The translations under genes and the position numbers were made by a program. Positions 31,119 to 43,398 of a stretch of DNA of 64,000 nucleotides are shown piece after piece. The notes beneath the pieces are model-generated. The model searched no databases and was not told where the DNA came from. It saw nothing but the letters and a program-made list of their open reading frames with translations. The DNA is taken from positions 12,402,131-12,466,130 of the forward strand of contig OX419342.1 in the NCBI GenBank assembly GCA_948470475.1. The letters are read 5' to 3'. Within the stretch, counting starts at the first letter, position 1; each line of letters opens with the position of its first letter. The DNA comes from Galaxea fascicularis (taxonomy: Eukaryota > Cnidaria > Anthozoa > Scleractinia > Euphylliidae).

Positions 31119-32620
31119 CGTCGGCCGTTGCACACTTTTGGGGACAGATATATAGAAACACACCAGCACTGTGGGGTCTGTTCAGAATATGGGGACATTT
31201 TCGAGTCCCCAGAAAAAAGTCTCCAAAAGTCGGCGATTATGTGGCAGTAGACCGGTCTAATGGGGACTTCCGTGAGGTCCCCATTACTGGGTTTGTAGAA
31301 TACACATACTGAGTCCACACAAGTGGGGGATTTTTTTTCTTTTGAGATAAAACGTTTTATGCTATTAGCAAAAGATTAGTTACTATACCTTAAAGCTAAT
31401 CAATGCCAAGATTAAAGGATGGAAACATTTATCACCGATTACACTCCTGATTTTTATACTCACCTTTTACACATTTTACACCCGTTAGGAGTCAATTATT
31501 CATTAGTTTGTTAAGTAGTCAAAACCTAATGAAAGAATCAAGTTTCGAGACTGACTGCACGGCCAAATAAATTTCAACAGCACTCCATTTAATTTCTAAT
31601 TTAGTGACCAAACGTTCACTATCCACTAGAAAAAAAATTTATTTTAAATACTTCGTAATGAAAAAAATTAAGATAAATTCGTGGCTGGTATTTTATGTAT
31701 GGACTTCTAGACTACTCGTCAATCATTCCTTTGTGCTTCCTCAAGAAATCTCCGGCATTCACTGTTAAGTCACATGCCACTATAGAAGACATTTCTTTTT
31801 AGTTAAATATTGGTCTATGCATGAACTCTGTACACACGCTGTGTGTTGTGCAGATCCAGTTGTGGGGAATCTTCCATACCCCAACTTGTTGGACATCGTA
31901 TGCACACCAACTTGTGGGACAACTTTCACACGCCATTTGTAGGGCATCATACGCTCATAAGTGCTGTACGCATATGACGTTAAATTGTTTTCGTTAAACT
32001 GTTCATTTTTTCATCTTTTTTTGATAACGTCAGTGGAAGAAGATCCCAGCAAATTTTTTTCAACGTTCGAATGCTTTTACTAGGCCGATTTCAAGTGGTT
32101 TTGGCATCTACTATTACCTACCTTAATTTGCGATGAACGGTCTGTGCGGTAAACTGACGTACGGTCCGTACAGTTCGTTTGGTCAGTGAATTACATCTCA
32201 TTAAGCGGACTTGGCATATGACTCAGGGGCCGTGTGGAGGAATTGTCGGTCCGTGAATTGCATCCCACTAAAGAGGCTAAACAGATATTTCACTCGCCTC
32301 TTTCAGTGGGGTAGATGGGTCTTGGTTCTCTGGATGGTTCTGTACAGTTCGCTTGGTCCATAAGTTTGACCTTTATCTACATTTGTTTGGAATCTGGAAA
32401 TTGACATTTCTTTTTATGGGGTTGATATTTTGGGGACATGCATGATTATAACTCAATTTTGGCTACTTGCGAGGACCAAGTCTCAGGAAGTAGTTTTGGG
32501 TACAGGCCCCTGGTTGCTTGTGGGGTCTTTGTTTTCACACCCACTTTGTAGGGAATGTCCCTTCCGCAGCAGGTATCCAAAAACTACTTTGTTTACTTAT
32601 TACTCTTTTTATTCATATAC
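31119..32620. other. no gene seen
   Basis: The first 200 bp contain several GGGGAC/GTCCCC pairs and a short frame (SPKVGDYVAVDRSNGDFREV) that I cannot assign. The rest is AT-rich without clear repeats or coding. GGTCCGTGAAT/GGTCCATAAG-type words recur near 32160-32360. Confidence 0.35.
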
Positions 32621-33276
32621 AGTGGAACTCCGCTCTACGGACACCCGTATAGAACGGACAGTTTTGTTTGTCCCGACGAAAAGCTAATATGTTTTCCCTA
32701 AAATTAACTCGCTTAATACGGACACCAGTTAACATGGACAACGGATACTACTTTTCTGTGTCCCGAGTCACAAACTCCCATATAGCGTCCACCCCGCTTT
32801 ACGGACACTGGTTATCTGCGCACTGTCTATTTCCAAAGAGCCTAAAGTCAAATCACGGAAAGAAGCTATGATAACTCCTGGATGACGTGGCTGAATATCT
32901 TACCAGTGAAAACCTAACAGAAACGGTAAATGACCTTTCAAAGGTTCTGTCTAACATTCAGTCCACCTGCCTGAGTCGCAAACTAAAAGCGTCACGGTAC
33001 AAAGTTAAGTCACGGACTTTTTCAAATGATTCCATTGTGTTTCAAGAACAATACTTAAAAGATTTAACTCTGAGACTACGAAAGATGATCGCGCAAGTTT
33101 CTTTAGGATGAACTTGTTGCAGTTACACTTTAGAAATCAAACGTTTTATCGTAAAAATGTTTGCTTTGGTCTTTATATCGAGAAAACATGTGTCATCCTG
33201 ACGTTTCCTCTGAGAGCCGGGTTAATACGGAAACTATGCATGTCCTTTTGGTGTCCGTATGAACCGGGTTCCACTG
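32621..33276. mobile_element. Tc1/mariner-pogo-like non-autonomous DNA element
   Basis: The left end CAGTGGAACTCCGCTCTACG and the right end CCGGGTTCCACTG are inverted and flanked by TA, the usual target of this superfamily. Sub-terminal ACGGACACC words recur. A short plus frame (32887-33111) may be a transposase tail but has no catalytic motif. Length 656 bp. Confidence 0.75.
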
Positions 33277-35025
33277 TATTTATAATGGCATTTTTGTTTT
33301 GGGGGGTAGGGCTGCGGAAGGGGAACGAGTCATTCTTATGGAGCCATGCCAAGTAGCTCAATATTGGCTACTTACGGGAACCACTACCCAGACAGTAGTT
33401 ATGGATGCATGCTAATACACAATTCCCCAGCTACATGTGGGAACTTGTGAAATTTGCCTTCGCAGCGGAAGAAATTTCACCACCACCAAGTTTTTGCCAG
33501 TACGTTTGAACTAGAAGTGGCACTAAGACGGCTCTCGCTAGAGAGGAACTGTAAAGGCACTTTGCGTCTCATGACTCTGTGGGGATTGCTGCCTTGTAAC
33601 TACTTAATCAAATTCTGATATGCTAGTCGCTTGGCAACGGGCGAAAGAAATTTTAAAATCAAACTGTATGTAATAAGACAGTTAATTCCATCTTAAATGA
33701 CGATGAAAATCGCCTTCATATACTTTTGCCCGCAGCAGACAAACAAACTTATTTTATTGTCTTATATGTATATCCTAATCATTACTATGCTACATTTTCA
33801 GACTCGAGGCCATTGAAAATGTATTTCTAAAACGGTCTGTTTTCCATTCTTTATGTTTAAAGCACCTATTACGTCTATGTTGAATAAAACCACAAACAAA
33901 ATTGTACACTGAAGATGTTTATTCTGTTACTCGTCCTTCCGCCGGTCGGTGGAGCTGAAAATTACAAAATACAAAAGGCTCGAGACTCAAACCAGAAACA
34001 AATATAAAGTTACAAAGGAAAACAACACAAATAAGCGACGACTCACATATTTTTGGGCATCTCCAGGCCTAATCAAGACGTCAACATCGATAAAGTGAAA
34101 GGCGACGGAACAAGCAAACTGTCCGCCCACCAACATAACACAACACATATCAAGCTGCCGAAAGCACATGGTCGTAAAATCACGTGACCCGCACAAGGGG
34201 GGTACAGAGGGGCACGGTAAGGCAAACTGTCCCTAACAATATATTTAGGAATAATTTTTTTAGTATTATTTAGTTTTTAATATGGTCAAAACTGTAAATA
34301 TGTCATTCAGGCAATTTGGCTGCAAGAGTATTTTCAATAAACTACCAACCAACCAACCAACGCGTTTCCACCTCAATGAGCCGTTTACAATAAGAATTAA
34401 TTGTAGGCAATTTGATTGTTATCGACCACAGCCTTTGTGAAAGCCAAATTTGTGACAGCTTAAGTTTTATAAGGCGAAACCTTTGCTAAACTTTCTGTGA
34501 AATCATTTGCATTTAAAACTTTCAAAACATTTTTTTAATCTGGTAGGTGTAAAAGCAAATTCAAATGAGACTTTCCGTAATCCAACAAGATCCAACATTT
34601 TAGAAAGTTTAAAACAAATTGTAGGGGACGATTCAGAGCCACCTTAACTTTTCGAAAATTCAAGGTGGCTCTTGAACCCCTCCTATAATTTTTTTAACGT
34701 TTTTAACAGGCTTAATTGTTGCTTTATGGTAAACTATTATGTCGAGAAAAATTTCATAACTTGTTCATCGATGATTGGGCATTTCTTTGATACCACTATA
34801 ATGATAATAACGTAGAACGTTTGGTAGCAATGATCCACCAAAATAAAAGTGCTGGAAGCCAGTGTGAACCACCTTAGGGAAGTTGAAGTTTGACTGGAAT
34901 TCCACGTTGTCACCAAAGAGAGAGATTTCATGAGATAGCATTGCGCCTGCGTGATCTCAGTCTTTAAAGTACCACCCATGTCAGGTATAGTACCACGTTT
35001 ACAGGGTCGGTTCTGTTATTAATGA
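33277..35025. other. no gene seen
   Basis: AT-rich intergenic DNA with short frames only. A small hairpin (CAGAGCCACCTTAA with TTCAAGGTGGCTCT) lies at about 34631-34673. Confidence 0.35.
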
Positions 35026-35181
35026 AATAGGCCATATTCGTATTCTCGGTATTGAACTGGATCTAGCATGAAGTGGAGGCTCATGCGGGGGAATCTTTTC
35101 ATATGTAAATATATTCCCCCGCAAGAGCCTCCACTTCATGCTAGATCCAGTTCAATACCGAGAATACGAATATGGCCTATT
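35026..35181. mobile_element. near-perfect palindrome of about 156 bp (foldback MITE)
   Basis: Two arms of about 69 bp, AATAGGCCATATTCG... and ...CGAATATGGCCTATT, are almost exact inverted copies around an 18-bp spacer (TTTTCATATGTAAATATA). TGAA may flank it on both sides (ATAGGCC inner ends). Confidence 0.9.
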
Positions 35182-35435
35182 GAAAGGTTATGTAATTTGT
35201 GTAGTCTAAATGACTGTTTGGCACGTACACTTAACATCCGGATTCAACTCGTTCTACGTAGAGAAACAAATCTTTAAAAATACAGAGCTGTCTCGACTAC
35301 TTCTTAATTTCAAAACAGAGAGAATTCATTCAACATTCAAGTCGACATTTAACATTTACGATAGAATGAATTTGTTCGTTTGTTTGTTCGTGTTAACCGA
35401 CAAGTTAGCCGACAGGGAAGGGGAAATTCATATGG

Positions 35436-35810
35436 TAGAGCCTCGTCAACACACGTAATTTTTATGTGACAATTTTTATTTCCTCGTGAAGACGAGGGAA
35501 ATTTGCTAATTTTTACGCGACAAAGCTGGCGTTTTAGCTTTTATGTGACAAATAAAAGTTGTCACACAGGAAAAATTGCTCGTGTAGACGACTCGTCACT
35601 TAAAATGTGGCAAATGTTGGTTCGAAAGCGCCATATTTCGTGGTTGATTACACAGCCTCGCCTTGTTTCTGCGTATCTCTGCCGTCTAAAGTCATCACTG
35701 GCAAACTAAACTTCAAACTGTTGACAAATATTTGCTGTTCCATCTACACAATCAAATATATTTGTCACATAACATTGTCAAATAAAAATTGCTCGTGTGG
35801 ACGAGACTTA
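35436..35810. mobile_element. MITE with CTCGTC-ACACG ends
   Basis: The left CCTCGTCAACACACGTAATT and the right end, reverse complement CTCGTCCACACGAGCAATTT, form inverted termini. Related words (GTGACAA, ACGAG) recur inside, as in nested or composite elements. Confidence 0.7.
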
Positions 35811-36546
35811 AAAGTATGCGATTGCTAATTCTTGTTCTGTAAAGACAGGAATCCAGTAAGTTTATAAAAGCCCGCAATACACAACAGCAGAGAAAAACAA
35901 TTATTTTCTAAACTTTTACGAAAGCCGTTTCAGTAATAAATTTTAGCATTCCTACATATAAAAGAATCATTTCATCTATGTCAGCTGCCTAAAGAGAGAT
36001 TACTAAGCTACCTCAATCTAACAATTGAGAAAATATAATGCAAAATTGTCATGAGCATGTAACATAAAGCCCCGCAATTTCGCAACTTCGGAAGAGTTCC
36101 TAGTCGGATCCAGTTGCAAATTGTCAGGAAATAAACAAATAAAATCGAGGATAATTGAAAATTGCAAATTCGCTTACTCGACAACGGATTCTCTCATATT
36201 TTCTTTCTCTTTGCTGTACTTTTTCTGTCGCGGGCTTGAGCTGGTACTCGGCACAGTGCATTGTGATCAAGCTTCTATCTATAAAGCGTATGCACAGTGT
36301 GCACTGTCACGAAATAAAAAATAAAATCCGAAACCGTTTAATGGAAGAAGCCAAGAAAAAGAAGTGTTTTAAAATACGAATAGATAAACAAGTTTCCCAA
36401 GTCTCAAGTCTGTGTGGTACATCGTCTCTAAGTTATTTGCTGAAACGTGTTACGCGATTTCAGAGAGCTTTGTATGGAGACGCCGCCATATTAGTGTTCC
36501 TTCGAAGAACACCAAAATATAGCCTGAAATCAACAAAAACATCTGG
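35811..36546. other. no gene seen
   Basis: Short frames on both strands, none recognisable. The 143-codon frame at 36155-36586 runs into the MITE at 36547. Confidence 0.35.
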
Positions 36547-36957
36547 GACTAGGTTTACACTAGAGGAAATTGTTCCAGATTCGTAACGAATCCGATACGC
36601 TTTAGTAGCGGATTCGTTTTGCCGTTTACATATAAGTGGACGAATCCGAAATAAAAACTCCCCGGTTTGGCCATGTCTCCGGAGATTTTGAATCCGGAAT
36701 CTAAAGTGGGAACTTTGAATCCGAAAACTTTTGAATTCGGAGGGGTTAGTCGTGTAAACGCTTTCAAAGGACGAATCCGGATATTTCTCGCCTGCTTTGT
36801 AACTATTCAATCAGGAATGTTCCCGGAGTTATCTACGTGTGTAAACGACTAGGAATCCGGATATGCATTCACTGTAAACGCCCGCGAATCCAATAACCCA
36901 AAAATTGATGAATTCATAAACATTTATGAAAAAATATCGTCTAGTGTAAACCTAGTC
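36547..36957. mobile_element. 411-bp MITE with GACTAGGTTTACACTAGA ends and TGG duplication
   Basis: The 18-bp terminal inverted repeats are exact. TGG flanks both sides (36544-36546 and 36958-36960). Inside are several CGGATTCG/CGAATCCG words. Three-bp duplications occur in PIF/Harbinger, although their usual target is TWA, so the family is uncertain. Confidence 0.8.
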
Positions 36958-38080
36958 TGGAACTCAGTTTGCAATGAGAGCGCTTTCTATTCGCTCGTGA
37001 GCTAACCTACATAACCATAATCATGTCTTCTACTGCTTGTAACGTTTAATTTGCAAAAAGTCACAACGAGATACCATTTTTTGAACCATAAAGCTTTATC
37101 GCGGCTGTTGTCTTGGTGTCACGCAAGGTGAAAATTCGAAAATTCAAAATGCTGTATTTTCAAAACGAAAAACGCTACCGGGCCTAAAAATGGGAAAAAG
37201 ATTTGCTTCTAGGTAATTTTCCATTTGGTGTTGATTAAAAATCCAGAAAACTTCGAGGCTTTGATTTTAGAATTTCACTACGTCAAGTGCATACGTTCTA
37301 TCAGGCCATACAGGAATACCCTCTTTAAAAGAAAAAGTGACCAAATCGATACCTTGTTGAACACAAAACACAGCCAATGAAAACAATAGTGCATTTGGCT
37401 ATATGTCCCTTTTAACATCATATAAGAGACTGCCCCCTATGCATTTTTATGTATACTTAAATTTATTAATGACTTGCGATCAGATCACATTGTCAAAGTT
37501 TGGTGTAGAGGCGGTCATCGGCAGCTTACGGTGAAACATCCACTTTGAGAATGTCATGACAAAATTTATGATTAATAAAAGCACAAATGTATAAAACAGT
37601 CACATCAATTTGTTAAATTACACAGCGATACACTGTGTTCACAGAAAATATTCAGGTGCTAGTACGCAAATGACAGAGCCGTAGCTAGCAAAGGGGTAGG
37701 GGGCAGCTGCCCCTCCGGTCCCCCCCCCCACCCCCTGAACCTGTTGAGCCAGACAGATCAAGTCTATGGAATGAGTTGTTTTCTTTACACTCAGTTATTC
37801 AGCACTTGTAAAAACCGAAAACACCTGCTTTTCAACACTAATTCAAGGTCATTTTTTTTTCAGATACATGTCTCATGACAAGTGCTGAAAATAGCGTATT
37901 GGAATTTTTCTGGGGGAGAATACCCCTAGACCCCTCTACAAGGCTCCTGCCTTCAGCACTCGTGACAATGCCCCTGTTTACAGCCCTGCATGATGGCTTC
38001 CAATGAAGATTGTGAGAGATATGTGTTCATAATTTCATATCAAGATTCTCCACCACTTTGCATAAAGATTTTTGAGAGAA
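36958..38080. other. no gene seen
   Basis: AT-rich DNA; a C-rich stretch (37720-37735) in a GTAGCTAGCAAAGGGG context looks like part of a dispersed repeat. Confidence 0.35.
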
Positions 38081-38320
38081 TGGTCCATTTTACAGTTGTA
38101 CATTGAGGGACCTGCGGCCTTTGAGTAGAAGCGAGGCTAGGGGTGACCTTGTTTTGATACAAACTTCTCTGTCTTTCTGTTGTAAATGTGGACAAGTTAG
38201 CTTAACAATAACATGATTTATATGAGAAAAGCAGTGAGGTTTGTATCAAAACAAAGTCAACTCCAGTCTCGCTTCTACCCAAAGGCCATGTCACTGAAGA
38301 CATAACTGTAAAACGGCCTA
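38081..38320. mobile_element. MITE with long inverted arms (TTTTACAGTT ends)
   Basis: The left TGGTCCATTTTACAGTTGT...GGCCTTTGAGTAGAAGCGAG and the right arm, reverse complement TAGGCCGTTTTACAGTTATG...GGCCTTTGGGTAGAAGCGAG, pair over about 90 bp with roughly 85% identity, around a short AT-rich centre. It lies just past the 3' end of the gene at 38377-39893. Confidence 0.85.
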
Positions 38321-38376
38321 TTGAATTTGAAGTAAAAATAGGACAAATGACACATTAATATTTAAGGAAAATTAAC

Positions 38377-38382
38377 TTTATT
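38377..38382 (-). terminator. polyadenylation signal AATAAA
   Basis: On the minus strand AATAAA lies about 250 bp after the stop codon of the two-exon gene, a normal 3' UTR length. Confidence 0.6.
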
Positions 38383-38629
38383 TGCTTTCAAGTGAACCAA
38401 TTTGACAAGAACATTGCTTACACTCTAGTTGTTTTCATAAGTTCTATTGAATTTGTTTAAGCAATTTAAGTCAGTTACATTTGCGAACATAAACTTATCT
38501 CTAAAAGAGACTGTGACAAACATTTTGGTTACATTGCAAAGTACATATCATCTTTTAAACTTTATACTCCAAATTGCAACTAAACTCAACTAATTGGGTT
38601 CTTAATAAATGTTAAGGCATTCCCATCTG

Positions 38630-39893
38630 TCAAGGTTCAGAGCTATGCAACACACTTTCATTTTTCTGAACATCAGTACACTTCTCATTTGAAGCTTCAA
38701 CACAGTTTGTAGGTGGTATTTCTTCCTCTCTAATCCACTTGTCAAAGAGTGGCCTGATTTTTGCAAATTTCTCAGCAGTAATAGATTTTGATTCCAATCT
38801 GGAAATAAATCGTTGACTGAACGTCTGGCCACTTAATTCAGAAAGTTCATCTGCAACACGCTGTTGTGAGCAGTGGCGCATACGTCGTTTGGAGTTAAAG
38901 TTATCGATGAATCTTTCCATGTCAGCAGTCAAATTCTTCGACATACTCTCGCCTCTTGTAATGGTAAACAGGGAATCTGTCGTCATCATAACCTTAGATG
39001 GAACGTCATCAGTGCCTCTAATCTCCATTGTATCAATTCCAGTTTTATGTACCAGCTGAAAATGAAAACAACTATACATGTAGTACGCAATCACAATAAT
39101 TTTAATTTGAGCAAAAGTATATGTAAACCATTATATTCATGTGAGTGATGTATGTGAAATGAATTATATGAACTGCGGAAATGAAGACTGGCCCTCGCAG
39201 TTGTGTACACAGTTATATGCAATTGTGAAAGAAGCCTGAAAAAAAAAATTCAGGACTTCAACGGGGTTTGAACCCGTGACCTCACCATACCGGTGCGACG
39301 GATCAGTTTCAAACAAATCACGTTTACAATCAGTCACTTGTTAGCAACAAGATCACAGATTTAGTACAGATCAGACGTGCCAACTAAGCTTCTCAGATCA
39401 GAATGATCATTATGAAGTAAATCACATTCATACTCACTCCTTGGCTACAAATTTGTACTGTGTTGTCGGTGGCTGAGCCAGAGTGGAACCACCTCAATGC
39501 GCTCATAACAGCTCTTCTTGAAACCAACATTTTATGCCGTTCTCGAAGAATTTTAGGAACTCTCCTATAGCCGACTGTTTTTCCAGTTGACTGGTCTAAA
39601 CAGGAAATTTGCTCATTCTGAATAACCTCAGTTATTTTCTGTAACGGAATACTGTGGACGTACCGAATTCCAAAGTACTTCAATCGTTTTGCCAAACTGC
39701 TTAGATTCCATGAATAAAAGGGAAACCTCTTTTTCACTAAATTCAAAATATCTTTCCTCGGAATTCTGTCGGAAACACAACTTTGTAAAAATTGCTCGAG
39801 GTCTAAGTTCTCCGTCCATTTCACTGCATGTCTACCAACGTTAACTTCGCCAGTTGCCTCTTCTGCAGAACACTCGCGGGAAACAGCCGCCAT
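38630..39893 (-). CDS. two-exon gene: integrase-family N-terminal domain fused to a POU-specific-like domain
   Basis: Exon 1 is 39438-39893 (ATG at 39893, donor GGA|GTGAGT) and exon 2 is 38630-39055 (acceptor TTTTCATTTTCAG|CTG, stop at 38630). Both junctions are phase 0 and give 293 residues. Residues 31-130 (DLEQFLQSC..., RFPFYSWNLSSLAKRLKYFGI, VGYRRVPKILRERHKMLVSRRAVM) resemble the N-terminal helix-turn-helix region of a DDE integrase-like family common in cnidarians and fishes. Residues about 196-264 (DMERFIDNF, QRVADELSEL, FSQRFISRLES, KIRPLFDKWIREEE) match the layout of a POU-specific domain. No homeodomain follows: only about 29 residues remain. A SINE lies in the intron. It probably binds DNA in the nucleus. 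The splice model is inferred; both domain calls are from pattern recognition. Confidence 0.7.
39131..39300 (-). mobile_element. tRNA-derived SINE, minus orientation, in the intron
   Basis: On the minus strand the B box GGTTCAAACCC (39264-39274) is followed by GTTGAAGTCCTGAATTTTTTTT, a body with GCAATTGCATATAACTGTG, and a CATTTCACATACATC tail. The A box is not visible, so the 5' end is probably lost. It differs from the SINE at 7997. Confidence 0.75.
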
Positions 39894-42330
39894 GTTTGTT
39901 TTATTGTTTGAGGGGATGAGGCTTTATGGTTTGCAAAACAATGGATGCAAATAACCGACATGCAGTTCGATTACCGACCGCGAAATTAAAAATTAAAACA
40001 TTAAAACTCTACTCACTGCTGAGACGTTTCAACTTTTCATGCGTCCGGCGATATTCGTGGACTGGTTTGATTCAAGGATTCTTCTCACCTTTCTTACGAA
40101 TATCTGCCCCTTTTCAAGACTAAAGCAACGTCTGCCGCCCTCCATCCTTCTCTCAACATAAATAGCACTCTCTACCGCAATTCTCTTGGATATTCACAAG
40201 TCATTACCAGCTCTGTTTTCCCCCGTCTCGTAAGAAACGCAAGATTCACGAACTCGTTGCGATGTGATTTATATAACCCCGCCCTTATTCAGAAGACTGA
40301 CGGAACTGAAAAAACCAAAATCCTTTCTAACTCGGCAAAATGCGCAGAGCGATACAACGAATTTGCCTGTAATTTATTTATCGCTTGATCTCAGATCCAC
40401 TTGTATGGAAAACTTGGTGAGAATTACGAGCCGCGCCGATAAATGGAACTTAACGGCACAGATTTCTGCGGCGTTTGGGAGCATCAAACTGCAAGTTGTG
40501 ACATTTTAGTGAAGGTGCATGGCTCTCTCTGAGTGTGATAAAGCAAATGGTTCAGTGATATGCCCGGGTCATTTCGGTGAAAACGAGAAAGGAATACATC
40601 CGCAACAACGGTGTTTCCATGCGCTCTTAGCTTTTAAATTATTGCATATCATTCTTCAAAAAGAGTACAATCAAAAGATTCCTTCACGGTTAAACGGGCC
40701 CATTCTCCAAAAGTTGCTCTTCGAAAAAAATGCGTTGAATATGATTGAAACAAATCACGTGTTACAAAGCTACTATATAGGGTTAAATGGAATTTAACTT
40801 GGTTAACGACTAGGAGCAAGTCGCTCAGTTTGTCTTGCTTGGTGTGGCGTGGCGTGGCGTGGCGTTTATTAATATATTTCATGGGGTGTGCCGGCAGCGT
40901 TTAGCGTGTGCGTGTGTTATTTTGTGTGCCGGGCTTCTTCTTGGCTTCTTTTGGCAGTTCTAGTGGTCAGCGATTCTTTTGTACTTTATGCGTGCGCCTT
41001 CGCATGTGCTCGTGGTTTTGCTTGCTTTCGAGTATTTCCCCTGGGGAGAGTTAGGATCTCTCCTTAGTAGTTTTTTTCCATTGAATTCATTGTTGAGTGG
41101 TGTTGCGGGCGGAGCTCGTGGCTGGGTTGCGGGTAGGGCAGACTTATGAGGTGTTCCACCGACCTGGGTTTGGGTCGGTGGTACCAGTCCCCAGATCCTT
41201 GAGCACCCAACCTCCATTTGCGACACAGGCGTTAACTGACGTTGGCTAAAGCACTGAGTAAGTAATATGGTTCGTGTGCACTGTTTCTTGGCTTGGAGCT
41301 TAACAGTCTCGCCTCTGTTCAGCTCCAAGTCTTACATTGGGTCCCTATGTAGCAGATCTTTATCGAGCTGTTAGACCAAATGTATAATATGCTCAACGTG
41401 GACAGATAGATTACTGAGGAGAGGAAAAAGATAAATAAGATATTGAATTCAGTTGAAATGCGTGGTATGAAAGTTGGTTCTTCAGCGTCTGGTCACAAAC
41501 GTAGTGTTCTAGTATTTTTGCTTGGCCATTCTTTGACTTGTTTTATCCTACACTATTGTTACCATATGAGATTACAAGACGTTTGGTAGGAAAATAGCTG
41601 GTCACCAGCCATAGATTAGAGATATTAGGGAGCTGAAGTAACGACGGTAACCAGAACACCTCAAAACAATAGGTGTAATGAGCAAAAATAATCGCTCTGC
41701 ACGCGCGTTATATCATTTGGTACATTTCTTTGGAGTCCCCTTCAAAACTATAACGTGAAATGACTAAATTCAAGGTTTTGTGGCGGGACTTGAGCACAAG
41801 GCAGTAAATTTTTCCATCATGTCTCTTATTAACTTCAACGCCATTCCTACCAGTTTAGTTCCTGGATAGTTCGGCTGCATCGTACCAGCAAATTACTTAA
41901 ACGAGTTGGAATAATCGCAAAGTAGTTCCAAGTACAAAAACGTGAATTTATATTTTGAAATGACGTTCTCGTTACCGTCAGTTTCGTCGTTGCTTAAGCT
42001 CCCTATTGGAATTCTTGAACGCAAACCAAATCAAGGAGCTTAATATTTACGAGGTTACCTGCGCATTTGTAATTCTGTAGGTGAACCAAAACATTTACCT
42101 CGTGTCCTCTCTAATGATAATAATAATAACTGTCTAGCTAATCGGCCTCGCAAAGTACAGCAAGGACACAGCTCAACAAGGTCAAACCGAAAGCATATAG
42201 GCAAGGCGCCTTTGGCAGCCGCTATACGGTCCATGTATGACCATGGAGCGCAGCCTACAGCCAGCTCGAAGAAGCTGTATGCTGGTTTTTGCTCAGAGAG
42301 GAAACCGGAGTACCCGGAGGAAAACCCTCG
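39894..42330. other. no gene seen; small (GGCGT)n run
   Basis: The stretch holds only short frames. A (TGGCG)n run lies at about 40843-40865. The minus frame 40960-41328 (122 codons, Arg/Thr/Pro-rich, GLVPPTQTQVGGTP) has no domain I recognise. The upstream region of the gene at 39893 would hold its promoter, but no TATA box is evident. Confidence 0.35.
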
Positions 42331-42334
42331 GAGC

Positions 42335-42547
42335 AGGCGTGCGTTTCTCGAAACCCCCGAAACTTTTCGGGCGCATTTCGGGTGCCATAATTTCCTTCGT
42401 ATCTTAAAAACGAACACATTTCCAGGCATGAAATTTTGCAACAATTTGCCCTTTCGCATCTTGAAATCATAGTAAAACGAATTGCAATTTTAGAAATGGG
42501 TTTTCGGACACGAAAAGTTTTCGGGAGTTTCGAGAAACGGGCCCTAG
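42335..42547. mobile_element. MITE with GTTTCTCGAAAC-type ends, copy 2
   Basis: The left GCGTGCGTTTCTCGAAAC and the right GGGAGTTTCGAGAAACGGGC are inverted; the body matches 23541-23757. About 213 bp. Confidence 0.75.
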
Positions 42548-42689
42548 GGTCGAGAACCAACACAAACTCAGCCCACTTATGGCATCACCAGGAATCCAAC
42601 GCGGGCCACATTGATGGGAGGCGAGTGCTCTCAACACTGCGCCATCCCTGCTCCCCCCATTACGCTCACGATGTAAAACTTGTCCTTGT

Positions 42690-42915
42690 CCAGAGGCCGC
42701 GATTCTTTCGGTCAGCACCAAGAATAACGACCTCTGGCTGGTTCCAAAACAGGAAGTCCGTGAATCACCGACTTCCGACTCTTCTACGACAAGGTGGTTG
42801 CCAACGATTACAAAAATATACCTTCACTTAGACTGCGCATATTTCGAAACCGGCCAGAGGTTTGAGCCAGAGGTTTTTATTCTTGGTACTGACTGAAAGA
42901 ATCGAGAGCTCTGGG
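42690..42915 (-). repeat. MITE-like interspersed repeat, copy 2
   Basis: It shares CCAGAGG, CTGGTTCCAAA, AGTCCGTGAATCACCGACTT, GTTGCCAAC and AATCGAGAGCTCTGG with 9165-9390 on the other strand. Confidence 0.6.
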
Positions 42916-42924
42916 AACGAGAAT

Positions 42925-43290
42925 GTCTTAACACTAGCAAAGTAGCTGGACCTATTAAGCGATCTGTTGAGATCACCGATCGTTTCAGATGTACCTCCGC
43001 ACATGTCAGTTATTGCATAACCTGTGGGTTATGCAACAAGTTATACATTGGCGAGACAGGAAGACGACTAGGTGAACGATTCCGCGAACACCTTTGCGAT
43101 GTTGAGAAGAACGACAAGGATGCATCTAAGCGAGTTGCTCGTCATTTTAATCTCCATAACCACTCCAAACAACACATTGCTATCTGTGGCCTTTCCCTAC
43201 ATCAAGGTACGACGGAAAGCCGCAAGAATCTAGAACAAAACTTCATTTTCCAAATCGGCACTCTTAATCCCCACGGTATTAACGAACGCT
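42925..43290 (+). pseudogene. Penelope-like element 3' end: GIY-YIG endonuclease domain
   Basis: One frame is open from about 42937 to 43300. It contains CTSAHVSYCITCGLCNKLYI, a Cys-containing lead-in to the GIY-YIG core (LYIGETGRRLGERFREHL), an Asn/His-rich middle (ARHFNLHNHSK) and NLEQNFIFQIGTLNPHGIN, the conserved end. No RT is upstream, since a MITE-like repeat borders it. This is the ordinary C-terminal nuclease of Penelope/Neptune-type elements, so it is a different family from the fragment at 27357. The first GIY motif is replaced by KLYIGE, as is usual in this family. Confidence 0.85.
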
Positions 43291-43398
43291 TTTCATTTAA
43301 CTTATGTATTCCTATTTTTCACGTTCCATGTTACCACCAATAGCGTAGCTCCTCCTCCACTATATAAACTCCACACAACCCAAATTCCTCCATTCGCT

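Noticed and set aside
40960..41328. 122-codon minus-strand frame
   Set aside because: No domain, low-complexity Pro/Thr/Arg composition, no splice or promoter context; perhaps part of a dispersed repeat.
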